DNA of 64,000 nt from Tupaia tana. Lineage: Eukaryota > Chordata > Mammalia > Scandentia > Tupaiidae. Made by a program: the position numbers and the translations under genes. Positions 32,605 through 42,224 of this stretch are shown in pieces; the first letter of the stretch is position 1; each line of letters begins with the position of its first letter. The notes under the pieces were generated by a model. The model saw nothing but the letters and a program-made list of their open reading frames with translations. It made no database searches and was not told where the DNA came from. The DNA lies in the NCBI GenBank assembly GCA_026018925.1, contig JAKSZU010000027.1, positions 3,109,531-3,173,530 of the forward strand, in the 5' to 3' direction.

Positions 32605-33171
32605 GTCCATACGGTCCCTCACAGCCACACACGCCCTCATCTACCTCCATCTGAAGTCCATACGGTCCCTCACAGCCACACATGCCCTCATCTACCTCCA
32701 TCTGAAGTCCATACGGTCCCTCACAGCCACACACGCCCTCATCTACCTCCATCTGAAGTCCATACGGTCCCTCACAGCCACACACGCCCTCATCTACCTC
32801 CATCTGAAGTCCATACGGTCCCTCACAGCCACACACGCCCTCATCTACCTCCATCTGAAGTCCATACGGTCCCTCACAGCCACACACGCCCTCATCTACG
32901 TCCACCTGAAGTCCATACGGTCCCTCACAGCCACACACGCCCTCATCTACCTCCATCTGGGGAAGTCCATACGGTCCCTCACAGCCACACACGCCCTCAT
33001 CTACCTCCATCTGAAGTCCATACGGTCCCTCACAGCCACACACGCCCTCATCTACGTCCATCTGAAGTCCATACGGTCCCTCACAGCCACACACGCCCTC
33101 ATCTACCTCCATCTGAAGTCCATACGGTCCCTCACAGCCACACACGCCCTCATCTACGTCCATCTGGGGAA
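32605..33171 (-). repeat. 51-bp minisatellite, eleven near-identical units
   Basis: GTCCATACGGTCCCTCACAG recurs at 32605, 32656, 32707, 32758, 32809, 32860, 32911, 32965, 33016, 33067 and 33118. The spacing is 51 bp, except one 54-bp step where GGG is added. A second GGG variant borders the partial copy at 33172. Units differ at only a few bases (CTACCTCC/CTACGTCC), so expansion is recent. On the minus strand each unit encodes the 17-residue motif EVDEGVCGCEGPYGLQM with two Cys, and the frame stays open from Met at 33259 to 32501 (252 codons). Since 51 is a multiple of three, an open frame in one unit is automatically open in all. I therefore treat coding as unproven. Confidence 0.95.
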
Positions 33172-33299
33172 GTCCCACCAGGAGCATCCAGGCCACCAGT
33201 TCTTTCAGAACAAGAAGGGACATGATGCATTTTCCAAGTCTGAAATAGCCAGACACCATTTTAATTTCTTATACCCATGCCATACAGTTCATGGACAGT

Positions 33300-33610
33300 A
33301 CAGTGGCTAAAAACACTACAGTGAATCCATACTATAGACTATTAAGCAGAGATGTCCATGGTGAGTCAGATCCATCGCTCTAACCTGGACGAATATCCAG
33401 TGTAGGCTGAGAAAAGCATGATGCAGAATAATATGTATGTTATATGTGCCTATTCTTATAAAAACCAAACCGAACCCTTATGAATGTGGCTAGGTCTGTG
33501 GGGCATGAAGAAGATATGGAAGGAAAGCCACTGGGAAATTAGCATTATTAATCGAGTGAGCGGATCTGGGCCTGGGGTAAGTAGAGACCATCAACTAGTT
33601 TTTAAGTTAC
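33300..33610 (+). mobile_element. L1 3' fragment, plus strand
   Basis: GTGAATCCATACTATAGACTATTAAGCAG-type order (ACTATAGACTATTAAGCAGA), GCTGAGAAAAGCATGATGC, AGAATAATATGTATGTTAT and GGGCATGAAGAAGATATGG parallel the ORF2 end and 3' UTR of L1M. It is moderately diverged. The minisatellite lies just to its left. Confidence 0.65.
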
Positions 33611-33784
33611 TTACTTTCAGTCTTTCATTTAACAATAACAAAAACAAACAGTGTTCATGAGATAGAACTGTACGAGAGGACAAGTAAAAAATTAAAGCAG
33701 AATAACACCACTAAGCTTTTCAATAGCCAAAGTCAGGACCAAGATCATCCTCGAATCTTCACGAGCCTGAGAATTTCAAGTAAA

Positions 33785-34022
33785 GGGGGCCAAGAGGTGG
33801 TGGTGGTGAAGGCACTGGACTCCTACATAGTCTAACATGGCTCAAGTCCTGGACCAGGTGGCTTGAGAGTCACATCAGGTGGTATGCAAGCCCAGAATCC
33901 CAAGAGAATGCAACAGAAGGGATTGTGGTGTGGCCATCCCCCCAGGGGGTAATTTCTCGTTTTCTCTCTCACCATCTCTGTCTTTGGCAAGCACAAGTGC
34001 CCTAGGGCAAAAACCTGGAAAA
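33785..34022 (+). mobile_element. tRNA-derived SINE, long form
   Basis: GGGGGCCAAGAGGTGGTGG, GTGAAGGCACTGGACTCC, GGCTCAAGTCCTGGACC, CAGAATCCCAAGAG, GGGGGTAATTTCTCG and GTGCCCTAGGGCAAAAACC with an A-rich, AAGAAAG-type tail to about 34075. Confidence 0.9.
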
Positions 34023-34181
34023 AAAATTTCAAGAAAGAATAAAAGAGATAGCAAGAAAAAAGGAAAAAAAAAAAGATGGCTTTCTTTATCCACAGAACCT
34101 AATTATGAGCTTCCTACCCCATCTGAACAATTCGTTGTCATTCTCTCTCTGTCCCTGTCTCTCACACATACAGCTCTCTAC

Positions 34182-34478
34182 CTGTGCCAAGACAGTAGCC
34201 GCATTTGGCTACCGAGCACTCGAGATGTGGCTAGTCTAAATGGAAAGTACTGTAAGTATAAAACACACAGAATTCCAAAGACTTAGCATGGATAGAAAAA
34301 AATGTAAATATCTAAGAAGTGTATGAATACTGATACGCTGAAATATGTTTGTACGTTCAGATTAAACAAAATATGAGATTCATGTTAATTCCACTTACTT
34401 CTTTTACCTCTTTTAAATGTATCAGAAAATTTAAACCTACATGTGTAGTTTGAAGACTGTTTCCATTGGACAGGGCTG
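34182..34478 (-). mobile_element. Non-autonomous hAT element, complete-looking
   Basis: The left end is CTGTGCCAAGACAGTAGCC and the right end CCATTGGACAGGGCTG, imperfect inverted ends. Inside are GGCTACCGAGCACTCGAG, ATGTGGCTAGTC, TACTGTAAGTATAAAACACAC and AGACTTAGCATGG. This is the abundant mammalian family whose consensus begins CAGNGCTGTCCAATAGAA. I do not commit to a MER number. A second copy lies at 37341. Confidence 0.85.
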
Positions 34479-34496
34479 TTCGGTATCACTACTTAC

Positions 34497-34645
34497 CAAT
34501 CATTCGTTTCACGGCATCGATCACAACTTTTAACCATTCAAATTCTTCATTTACTTCCTTTTTTTCTGTCTTTCCATCTAATAAGTTCCACTGGCCAAGA
34601 CCCATGTCGGGCTTATTCACCAACAAGCTGACCATCCCAGAGTGT
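34497..34645 (-). other. Exon-like open segment, identity unknown
   Basis: On the minus strand a CCTTCTCCAG acceptor-like site (34646 side) and an ATTG|GTAAGT perfect donor (34497 side) enclose 149 bp. One frame is open throughout: HSGMVSLLVNKPDMGLGQWN, then LLDGKTEKKEVNEEFEWLK, then VVIDAVKRMI. The composition (acidic and lysine-rich, no low complexity) looks protein-like, but I do not recognise a family, and 49 open codons can arise by chance. It sits in the inferred RFTN1 5' intron on the sense strand and begins 19 bp from the end of the hAT element. It could be an alternative or lineage-specific exon, a decayed gene fragment, or chance. Confidence 0.3.
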
Positions 34646-34917
34646 CTGGAGAAGGCTCCTTCACAACAGCATTAAACGAAGACATTGTCCACCAAGAAGG
34701 CCACCGCCCACATCATGGACTGCACCAGCACTTCTCCCATCAAAGAAAGTCCAAGGCAAACTACTACCTGCAGCCACTCTGGGGAGCAATGAATTCTGAG
34801 ATCCTCACACACCCTGGGCCCCAAAGGTTAGACTTGAGAGTAAGAATAAGAACCATAACTGGTTCTAGAAAACCATCAGCCAGTGTAAAACTCAGAGGAA
34901 ACTTTGAAACACTTTTT

Positions 34918-35172
34918 TAACATTGTAGCAAAATATACATGACATAAAATTTACCGTTTTCACCTTTTTTTGTTTGTGTGTTTTGTTTTGAGACAAGACC
35001 TCACTATGCTGCCCAGGCTGGCCACAAACTCACAACCCCCCACCCCAGCCTGCCGAGCAGTAGGGGCTGTAGGTATACACTGCCGTGCCCAGTTCACTGG
35101 AAACATTTTAAAGTAGTATTAAGTACGTTCACATTGTTGTGACACCATCACTACCATCCATCTCCGGGAAAC
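34918..35172 (-). mobile_element. L1 3' fragment, minus strand, split by a 7SL SINE
   Basis: CATTGTAGCAAAATATACATG, ACATAAAATTTACCGTTTTC and, beyond the insert, TTAAGTACGTTCACATTGTTG and CACCATCACTACCATCCATC are complements of an old L1 3' region seen throughout mammals. Confidence 0.8.
34965..35091 (-). mobile_element. 7SL-derived SINE monomer (FLAM/Alu-left-like)
   Basis: On the minus strand it reads GGGCACGGCAGTGTATACC, TACAGCCCCTACTGCTCGGC, AGGCTGGGGTGGG, GTTTGTGGCCAGCCTGGGC, AGCATAGTGAGGTCTTGTC and TC, then an A-rich tail. This parallels FLAM/Alu left arm (GGGCGCGGTGGC...TGTAGTCCCAGCTACTCGGGAGGCTGAGG...GGCCAGCCTGGGCAACATAG). It is a single monomer with no right arm. It informs taxonomy, because 7SL SINEs are known from primates, tree shrews and rodents. 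Confidence 0.88.
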
Positions 35173-35173
35173 C

Positions 35174-35710
35174 TTGCAAACAACAGCATCAGTCTCATCT
35201 TCCACTCGACCTTACGCTTCGGCTTTGACGAGGAGAAACAATGCCTCTTCCATTTCGCCATCTCTGTTGATAATTCCTCTGGGCGTGAGCAGGAGCTACT
35301 CAAGCAGCAGGCAGAACAAAGCTGCCGCTAAGAGCAGGATAACTCACAAACGTGTCGGTGCAAAAAATACAAAGGTTGGTATGGCAGTGAAAGCAAAGGC
35401 AGAGCAGAAAAACTTTCCTTTGTACAGAAGGACAGATAATGGCAGGACAAAGAGCACGGCTGTACACAAGAAGTGGCTGAGCATCTTGACTCCAAACAGC
35501 AGAAAATGGAAAACAAGAAATTCTCCACGAAATGTGGAGCCTAAGGGTACGAGCACGCTTCAGTTTGTCATCTACAAAGGACACCAGGAAATAGGACTAT
35601 TTCTTTATATCCTGAGTTATATTATATATTGATGTTATAAGCTCTATGGTACAGTCTCAACTCTATGACAGAATTTTACAACAGGTTAATAATAAAGTCT
35701 TTCATAAGAG
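35174..35710 (+). pseudogene. Possible retrocopy of unknown origin with a basic 152-codon ORF and AATAAA
   Basis: An ORF from 35174 to 35632 gives a Lys/Arg/Ser/Thr-rich product (SRQNKAAAKSRITHKRVGAK, then NTKVGMAVKAKAEQKNFPLY). TTAATAATAAAGTC at about 35685 is a polyadenylation-signal match about 55 bp past the stop. There is no intron-like structure, but no poly(A) tract or target duplication is seen either. I do not recognise the protein in any frame. It starts where L1 sequence ends. Confidence 0.3.
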
Positions 35711-36036
35711 AATTTTCAAAAATTTCAGTAATGACATAAACTAATGCACTATGGAAACCGTTAGAAAGCATGAAAATTCACCATCTACTCACTGGACTAG
35801 CATCTAAGAAATCTACATCAGAATAAACGCGCACTTGGGGGACTCAGCACGATTACCATCAATAGAAAGTGGCCCACTCATATGCTCAAAGGCACGACTC
35901 CTGGACACACCAGCAAGTTCACATCAGTGGACCCTCCTTTTCCTTGCAGTAGTGGAGATACACATATGAGTCAGTGGCCCAGCCACATGCATCATTCGTG
36001 AGGTTTATCAAAAGTTCCACCCATTGTAAGTGCATT
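35711..36036 (-). other. RFTN1 intron, unassigned
   Basis: About 320 bp of AT-rich sequence with nothing recognised. Confidence 0.5.
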
Positions 36037-36293
36037 TTTTTTGGGGGGTGGGGGGTTTGCTATAGGGCACATGCGCTCTCCAGAAAGACAGAGACAATGA
36101 GACAGAAAGCAAGAAATCACCCTCCAGGGGGGCTGGCCACGCTGTAATCCCTTCTCCTCCATTCTCCTTTTGGGATCTTGGGCGCGCACACACACGTGCC
36201 CAGCATGAGTTTAAGTCACCAGATCTGGGACTCAAGCCATGGTCGACTACGTGGGAGTCCAGCAACACAGCCATTATGCCAACTGCTGGTCCA
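36037..36293 (-). mobile_element. tRNA-derived SINE, long form, with target duplication
   Basis: GTTTGCTATAGGGCACATGCG, CAGAAAGCAAGAAATCACCC, TGGGATCTTGGGCGCGCAC, CTGGGACTCAAGCC and ACACAGCCATTATGCC. GTAAGTGCATTTT precedes and follows the element. Confidence 0.95.
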
Positions 36294-36894
36294 TGTAAGT
36301 GCATTTTAATAGGTAATATTCTTCCATGTACAACACCACAGAAGAGTCAAGGAAATAATCAAATGAGAACAGGACAAGATAGCATTCATGCTCAAAAAAG
36401 AGGCTTCCACACCTGCATTTTCAGCTTTGCATGAACAATGACCGCATTCATGCATACACTCCCAAATTGGTGCATGAAAACAGAAAATCATACACATGAG
36501 TTAAGCGGCTCCGGCTTTGCTAACCAATTTGCATGCAAAATTGTCATCAGCACTCTCGGGTTTATTTTTTGCCCATGTAAGAGACAGCACCTACGATGCC
36601 TTGAGAGGCTGCTGTTAGAAGGTATTCTGGTTGCCACTGTTAAAAAATGGTTCCTAATGGTGTTTGGTGTCTGCATGCATAGACATGTATGCCCCCTCAG
36701 CTACGTTCTCGTGCATTTCAGAGGAAAAGAAGAAAAGTTTAAGAATGACATCAAGTAGAACAATTAGACGAGAGCAAATGTCTGGAAGGTGTTCTTTGGA
36801 ATAATAAAACAGAAGAAATCTGGTGAAAATCGTTTCTACTTACACCCACAAAATTTCGGTCTACCAATGATTGACATAAGAGAGCAGGAATAAT
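36294..36894 (-). other. RFTN1 intron, unassigned
   Basis: 600 bp, rich in ATGCAT-type words (for example TTTGCATGCAAAATTG near 36530). No repeat or exon is recognised. Confidence 0.5.
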
Positions 36895-37107
36895 CTTAGT
36901 AAATTTTTCTTCCACAAGAGAGACACACACAGACAGAGATGCAGGGACCCCAACAGGGTCTTCACGCCACGATCCTGCCTCAGCCTCAGCCAGCCCTCAC
37001 CGAGGCATGTGCATGCTCCTGGCATGCTCAGGGCGGTCCCAGGTCGTGGACCCAGACCTTGTCCATTTGGGTCCAGCCGGGTGACCACTAAGCCACCACC
37101 TGGTCTC
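36895..37107 (-). mobile_element. tRNA-derived SINE, degraded
   Basis: AAGAGAGACACACACAGAC, GCATGTGCATGCTCCTGGC, GGTCGTGGACCCAGACC and GTGACCACTAAGCCACC keep the order of the minus-strand element, including the A-box complement. The middle is rearranged. Confidence 0.65.
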
Positions 37108-37340
37108 AAGAAGGGAAAGATGGATTGTTAACCAGGCAGGGAAGACTCTCCTGACTTGCTGGTGATAATGTACTGAAATGGACTGCTAGGAAGCTTGGCC
37201 TTGGAGATTGCTCACTAGGCTCTGACAGGCGTGTCTGTGCTCATACAGAGTCGTTTGATCTGCTCTAATTCTTTCTCTCTTCCCTCACTTCTCTCCTTCC
37301 CGAGTCCCTTCCTTCCTCCTTTTCTCCCTTCCACCCGGCA

Positions 37341-37616
37341 GCAACCAGCCCCACATGGTTACTGAACACTTGAATGTGGCTAGTATGTACTTAGATGTGC
37401 CGAAGCATAGAATAGCCACAAAAACACAGAGGTCGCAAAGACTTGGTACTAAAAAAGGCAAAATCTCAATAATTTCATACTGGTTTTATGTTAACATATT
37501 TTAATATATTGAGTTAAATAAAATACCATTCAAATGAAATGACCTATTTTTGATGTGACTATTAGAAAAGTTAAAATCACACCCATGACTCAGTATATTT
37601 CTATTGGACAGGTCTG
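37341..37616 (-). mobile_element. Non-autonomous hAT element, second copy
   Basis: CCACATGGTTACTGAACAC, GAATGTGGCTAGTATG, AAAGACTTGGTAC, TTTTAATATATTGAGTTAAA, TAAAATACCATTCAAATG and ATATTTCTATTGGACAGG. Same family and orientation as 34182-34478. Confidence 0.83.
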
Positions 37617-37999
37617 TTATAGAAGTTTTGGGTTTACATAGATGCATTTTATTATGATCCAAAAAAAAAAAAAAAAAAAAAAACCCAAAAAAGATTCCCC
37701 TGTCTACTTTTATGAAGATACCAATTTAATTTTTATTAAGCATCTTTTAGCTACAGCTACAAGTAAGGTTGCTTCTTTTTCCCAAAAATAAACGCACAGC
37801 CCCAAGGAGTGGGCAGAGGCTGCCAAAATCTTTACAGAGCAAGAATAAAAGCGTCACCTGCCTTCAGGCATATTCAATCTTCACTTTTCACCAGCTGTCA
37901 CTATTCCGTGTTGGAGGGAAAAAGCACAACTTCTTACTGCCTTTGCAGCTGAAGTTGGCTCCCCGAGCCCCTTTCAAACGTGCCAGAATCTCTACTGGG
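37617..37999 (-). other. RFTN1 intron with an A-run
   Basis: A run of A at about 37661-37683 with CCCAAAAAAG following is not attached to a recognisable SINE. The rest is unassigned. Confidence 0.5.
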
Positions 38000-38238
38000 C
38001 AGCTTGCAGTGTGGCGGTGAAGGCAGCTGCATCCCACACAGACGACAGGTTCGAGTCCTAGACCCGGCAGCCTGAGAAGCACACTGTGGACACATGTGCG
38101 TGCATGCCCGGAATCCCAAAAGAGGAAGAAATGGAGAAGGGACTATGGTGTGGACACCCCCACAGGGGTGCTTTCTCACTACCCACCTCCCTGTCTCTCC
38201 CCAGCAAAGGTACACATCCTCTGGCAAAGTGTTTAAAA
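38000..38238 (+). mobile_element. tRNA-derived SINE, long form, ATCCC subgroup
   Basis: GCAGCTTGCAGTGTGGCGG, GAAGGCAGCTGCATCCC, a perfect B box GGTTCGAGTCC, GCCTGAGAAGCACACTGTGG, GGAATCCCAAAAGAGG and CACAGGGGTGCTTTCTCAC, ending CATCCTCTGGCAAAGTG. Confidence 0.88.
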
Positions 38239-38944
38239 AAAATCTCTAGTAACACAACCACACCATCGTCCAGAGCGCTGACGTCCCTGGAGCACCGGGT
38301 TCTCCAGCCTCTCCTGCCCCACACTGTGCACTGTCCAAGCACCCTCCCGAGTCACACCTCTCCCCAGTGTGGGAACTGCAGGCTGCGAATCACTGAGCTA
38401 GCCAAGGCAGAGGTACCTGCTGGAGGCACCCAGTCAGTCGGCACAGCTGTGACACTGAGACAAGCACTGCCCAGACAGCGGACCCTGTGGCTGAGCCCCA
38501 GAAGTGCTTCCTGCTGGATTTTCCAGTTCCAGAAATGCAACTTCTCCGTCACCCACTCAGTAAGTGCACCCGTGTGCTTTTACTGTTTTAGCTTATCTTA
38601 ACTTCCTGCCTCCCTCAGCTTCCTTGCTTTGTGGCCAGGGGAGCAGGGCCGGGGTGGGGCTTTGTGCCTGCGAGGTCCCACGCACTGGTGAGAAGGGACC
38701 AGGACTGCATCCTGTGTTACACGATGGCACTCTGCCACACCAGCTACAGCCACATGAAGTTGGTCTTCATAGACAAAGACACAGGCGCCATTAGGCGGAG
38801 AATGGACATTGAAATCTGGAACCGAATCCCAGGAGAAAGTGTTTACTTACGTCTCTGGCTAAGGCAGAGGGACAGGCGGTGGCCAAGGCCCCTGCTCAGG
38901 CCAGATTAAGCCGGTTCACAACTCAGAGCCGCCCTGGCCAGCTG
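38239..38944 (-). other. RFTN1 intron, unassigned
   Basis: Mixed composition. 38560-38900 is open in a plus-strand frame with no recognisable homology. Confidence 0.5.
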
Positions 38945-39330
38945 TATGACTGGATGAGTCATGAGCTTTACGGGCCTCGATTTTGCCTACACAGAACCTC
39001 CTCATGGGGCTGGTAGGAGGTTTGTTTAGTTTGGTTTTCGTTTTTTTGGCCATAGGGCGTGTGTCCTCACTGGAGAGAAAGACAGAGAGGGGAGGTGCGC
39101 AATCACCCCCAGGGGGGTTGGCCATGCCACAATCCCTTCTCCTCCATTCTCTTGAGTTTATTCAGGCACACATGCCCAGCGTGGTTGTCAAGCCACCGGG
39201 TCTGGGACTCGAACTTTGGTCATGTAGGAGTCTTAACCACTACACCACCTGCTGGGCCCCAGGCTGGTAAGAGGTTTAAGTGAGATAATGCATATAAAGC
39301 ACCGGAACTTGGCCTGAAGTTCGTAACTCC
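38945..39330 (+). mobile_element. MIR, split by a SINE
   Basis: The left part is ATGACTGGATGAGTCATGAGC, GGGCCTCGATTTTGCC. The right part is AAGTGAGATAATGCATATAAAGC, ACCGGAACTTGGCC. The interruption carries GGCTGGTAGGAGGTTT before and GGCTGGTAAGAGGTTT after, an MIR-derived target duplication. Confidence 0.8.
39028..39259 (-). mobile_element. tRNA-derived SINE inserted in MIR
   Basis: TTTTTTTGGCCATAGGGCGTG, CACTGGAGAGAAAGACAG, GTTGGCCATGCCACAATCCC, GGTCTGGGACTCGAAC and CTTAACCACTACACCACC. The 16-bp duplication described for the MIR flanks it. Confidence 0.94.
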
Positions 39331-39682
39331 TTTCTACATGTGGAAAGAGCGAGTATTTCTACAGAGCAGTCTGGTCCTTCCAGCCTCTCCGTCTGTCCTT
39401 CTGATTCCCATTTCTTAGACTCCCCCTCACTGCCGGAAATCACGGCCACTTCTCCTCCCACTTCCTCCCGTGCCTGCAGCGCTACCCGGGAGCATTTCAG
39501 GCAAGTGAGAAACAAACCCTGCGTCTGTCCTTAGCTTTGGCAGAGAAAGGGGGCGCTGAAAGATGGGTCAGGCCAGCCCCGGAGACGGAGGGCAGACGGC
39601 TGGGGACTTGCGGCCCCTCCCCGAGGAACCCCGGGTTCACCCACTGGAAGAATTGATGCAGACTTGTATGAGATGTTAACCT
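39331..39682 (-). other. RFTN1 intron, unassigned
   Basis: 350 bp of GC-rich sequence with nothing recognised. Confidence 0.5.
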
Positions 39683-39774
39683 GGGGCCAGCTGGTGGTGT
39701 GGGGGTTAAGGCAGCTGGAGCCCATGTGACCGACTGCATGGTTCAAGTCCTAGACCCAGAAGCTTGGTAAAAAC

Positions 39775-39811
<37 letters not shown>

Positions 39812-39940
39812 ATTCCCCAACTCCTGAGAGAATGGAGAAGGGACTGTAGCTTGGCCATCCTCCCTGGGGCTGCTTTCCCATTCCCCCACTCTATTCCCTT
39901 CTCTCTCGTAAACACGCACGCCCCATAGCAAATTAAAACA
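39683..39940 (+). mobile_element. tRNA-derived SINE with (TG)n
   Basis: GGGGCCAGCTGGTGGTGTGG, GTTAAGGCAGCTGGAGCCC, GGTTCAAGTCCTAGACC, then about 16 TG repeats (39776-39808) in place of the usual GTGTGCGTGCGTGC segment, CCTGAGAGAATGGAGAAGGG and CGCCCCATAGCAAATTAAAAC. Confidence 0.93.
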
Positions 39941-40739
39941 GAACAACTGAAACTCTTAGTGTCCTCATTCCTTCTGTGTGGAGAATCCCTGCTCATTCCT
40001 CACAACTGTCTAAGACAGACTTCCACCTATGCCAAGGTCTCCTCGTCGCAAAGTAGCACTGGGCGCTCGTCTGCCTGAACACGGCAGTTTCCGGCGTGTC
40101 TCCCGGGAGAGTGCAGGGACTCGGCCTTTCATCGCCTCCCCCTCGGGCAAGCTCTTTGCCCAGCTCCTAACTGGCAGTCCATCGACCCTTGGTGAAGAAT
40201 GGGCAGTAAAGGACAGAGCAGATCCAGAGCTGGCTACTGGGAAGGACAAGTCAGCAAAACTGGCCTCCTCCCCACTCTCCCTGCCCCCGTTAAGATCCGG
40301 GACTCTCCGGTGGTGAGGACAGACAGACAGATGAAGATGGCAGCCAGCGGCCCTACCTCTGACGCCAGCCCTGGTCTGGCCGGCTGCGATGGAGAGCTCG
40401 GGGACCTCCTGCCCACAGTGGCCGGCCGCTGCTGGCTTAGCAGACAGCTGTGGCCAGGCCCGCGCAGGACGGGCCGCCGGGGTTCGGCGGCGTGTGGGGG
40501 AAACCCCTCTGTACCGCTGTCCCTGAGACAACCCAACAGTTCCCAACAGATTAATAACATCTGTCACAGTGGAATGGAAGAATCGATGGGGAGAGGTCAT
40601 TCTCAGGAGTGGGCACATCAGCACACTGCACAATCTGTTCACCTCCGCCTCGCGTGCACATGTGAAAATCCTCACTCCGGTAGCTGGGAGTTTTCAACTC
40701 CACTGGGAAAGATTCCCCAGACAAGCTGGAGGCAGGAAA
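39941..40739 (-). other. RFTN1 intron, GC-rich, unassigned
   Basis: Open frames on both strands from 40010 to 40800 reflect GC content. There are no convincing splice-bounded exons. Confidence 0.5.
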
Positions 40740-40945
40740 ACAGAAGCTCCAGGATGGCAAGTGTGCAAATTAACCCTGAACCAGCAAAGAACTTGTGCTG
40801 ACAGAGAACGACGAGGCCAGCCACATGGAAGGCCCGGGAAAGCCTCGGACAGTCTCAACGAGGGAGTGTTCTGCCCACAAGCTTTACTAGGAGTGGGCAC
40901 TGACGCGTCCCCTGTGGCCACCCAGGCCCGGGCCTGAGCTCCGGG
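40740..40945. repeat. Unclassified dispersed repeat, copy 1
   Basis: It shares with 42225-42432, in the same orientation, AGAGAAC..., GCCAGCCACA/GCCAGCCACAC, GGGAAAGCCTCGG/GGGAAATTCTCG, GGGAGTGTTCTGCCCA/GGGAGGTTCTGCCCA, TAGGAGTGGGCACTGA/CAGGCGTGGGCATGAA, and CCTGAGCTCCG/CCTGAGCTCTG. No known family is recognised. Confidence 0.65.
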
Positions 40946-41727
40946 GAGGAGGTGCCCACTGTGTCCCAAGGACGGTGGTTCTGAGAATCCCCAACTCACT
41001 CCTCGAGCTTTCGCAGAATCGACAGTCCAAATAATCTAACCCTCAACTAATAAATGGCCATAGCAAGACCACGACGGGTTCCTGTTCAACAGAAGTCTCC
41101 CTCGGCCGTCCTGTCCCGGTGATAACGAAACCTCAGACAACCTGGGAGACCAGGAGGTCAGGCAGGAGAAGCACAGATCAGGGTCCTCGACGCGACGGTC
41201 GTCAGCCAGCTCAGCGTCCTCCCCGCCCGTTTCTGCACGAGCCTCCTCGCCGTGACACTTCCTGGGGATCCACTTACCGGCCCCTGATCAGAGACCAAAT
41301 GAAATCAAGTTCTCCAGCAGCGAGAGCGACTTGGCGGAGATGTGGGACGGGCTGATTAAGGGCACTTCATCTGCTCAGGGCTCAGGCGGAGTGGGTGAAG
41401 GGTGGGGAGGACTGCAGCTTAGCTCTGGCCACAGGAAAGTGGCCCCAGCACTGCCAGCGGCCTTGCTCATCACGCTGCGGGAACTAAAGCTGTTCTTTCA
41501 AAGCACATCTTGCACGTGAGACCAACGCCTGATCTTCAGAGAACTCAGGCATAGAAAACCCCCTTCCTTTAGGAAAATGAGCCGCTCAGAGCTTGGCGAG
41601 CGCCCTGAAAGACGGGAGGGGGCTCGGGGGGAGAATGGCTTGTCTTTCCACAGTGGATTTCATCTCAGCAGAAGGTGATCACAAACCTGGTACCTCTGGG
41701 ATAAAATGACTACTAAAAAAATAATAA
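40946..41727 (-). other. RFTN1 intron, unassigned
   Basis: About 780 bp of mixed composition. No exon or repeat is recognised. Confidence 0.5.
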
Positions 41728-41883
41728 CGGGGCCAGCCCGTGAAGCAGCTGGACACCACACGGCTGACAGTGCAGGTGCAGTCCTGGGCTCGGTGGCCTG
41801 AGAGACACCCTGGGTGTCCAGAGTCCTGAAAGGAAGGAGAAAAGGAGAAGGGACTGCAGCGTGGCCACACTCTATCGGAGAGT

Positions 41884-41932
<49 letters not shown>

Positions 41933-41968
41933 CAGTGAGTGCATGCACGCACTGACAAATTAAAATAG
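41728..41968 (+). mobile_element. tRNA-derived SINE, head-deleted, with (CT)n
   Basis: GGGGCCAGCCCGTGAAGCAGC joins directly to TGGACACCACACGGCTGAC, so the A-box segment is deleted. The body has GAGAAAAGGAGAAGGGACTG, about 38 bp of CT, and TCCAGTGAGTGCATGC. Confidence 0.88.
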
Positions 41969-42224
41969 CAGTACTAATGATGATAAAACACCCTCCGGTG
42001 GTCAAATTCTTAAAAAAGGGGTCTCAGATCCACTTTTCACTTATAAAAATAAGACTCCTACGAGTTTTGGTTTACTCTTGTTTACGTCTACCAATATGTA
42101 TCATATAAGAACATTCGAAACGGAGATACTTGTAAACAGCACCATCCATCAGCACGCTACTCAGCAACGATGCCATCGCGTGCCACGGCGCCTCGGGAAA
42201 GTGCCACTGTGGGGCTGGAGGAGA

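Noticed and set aside
32605..33171. CRISPR-like array
   Set aside because: The repeats are contiguous with no unique spacers, in a mammalian intron. It is a minisatellite. The same holds for 3947-4567 and 63131-64000.
34965..35091. 7SL RNA (SRP RNA) gene
   Set aside because: Only the Alu-domain part is present as a monomer with an A-rich 3' end. The central S domain is missing, so it is a SINE-type retroposon.
38560..38909. Plus-strand exon candidate with KLVFIDKDTGAI-like peptide
   Set aside because: There are no matching splice sites at both ends, no recognisable family, and a frameable SINE/MIR neighbourhood.
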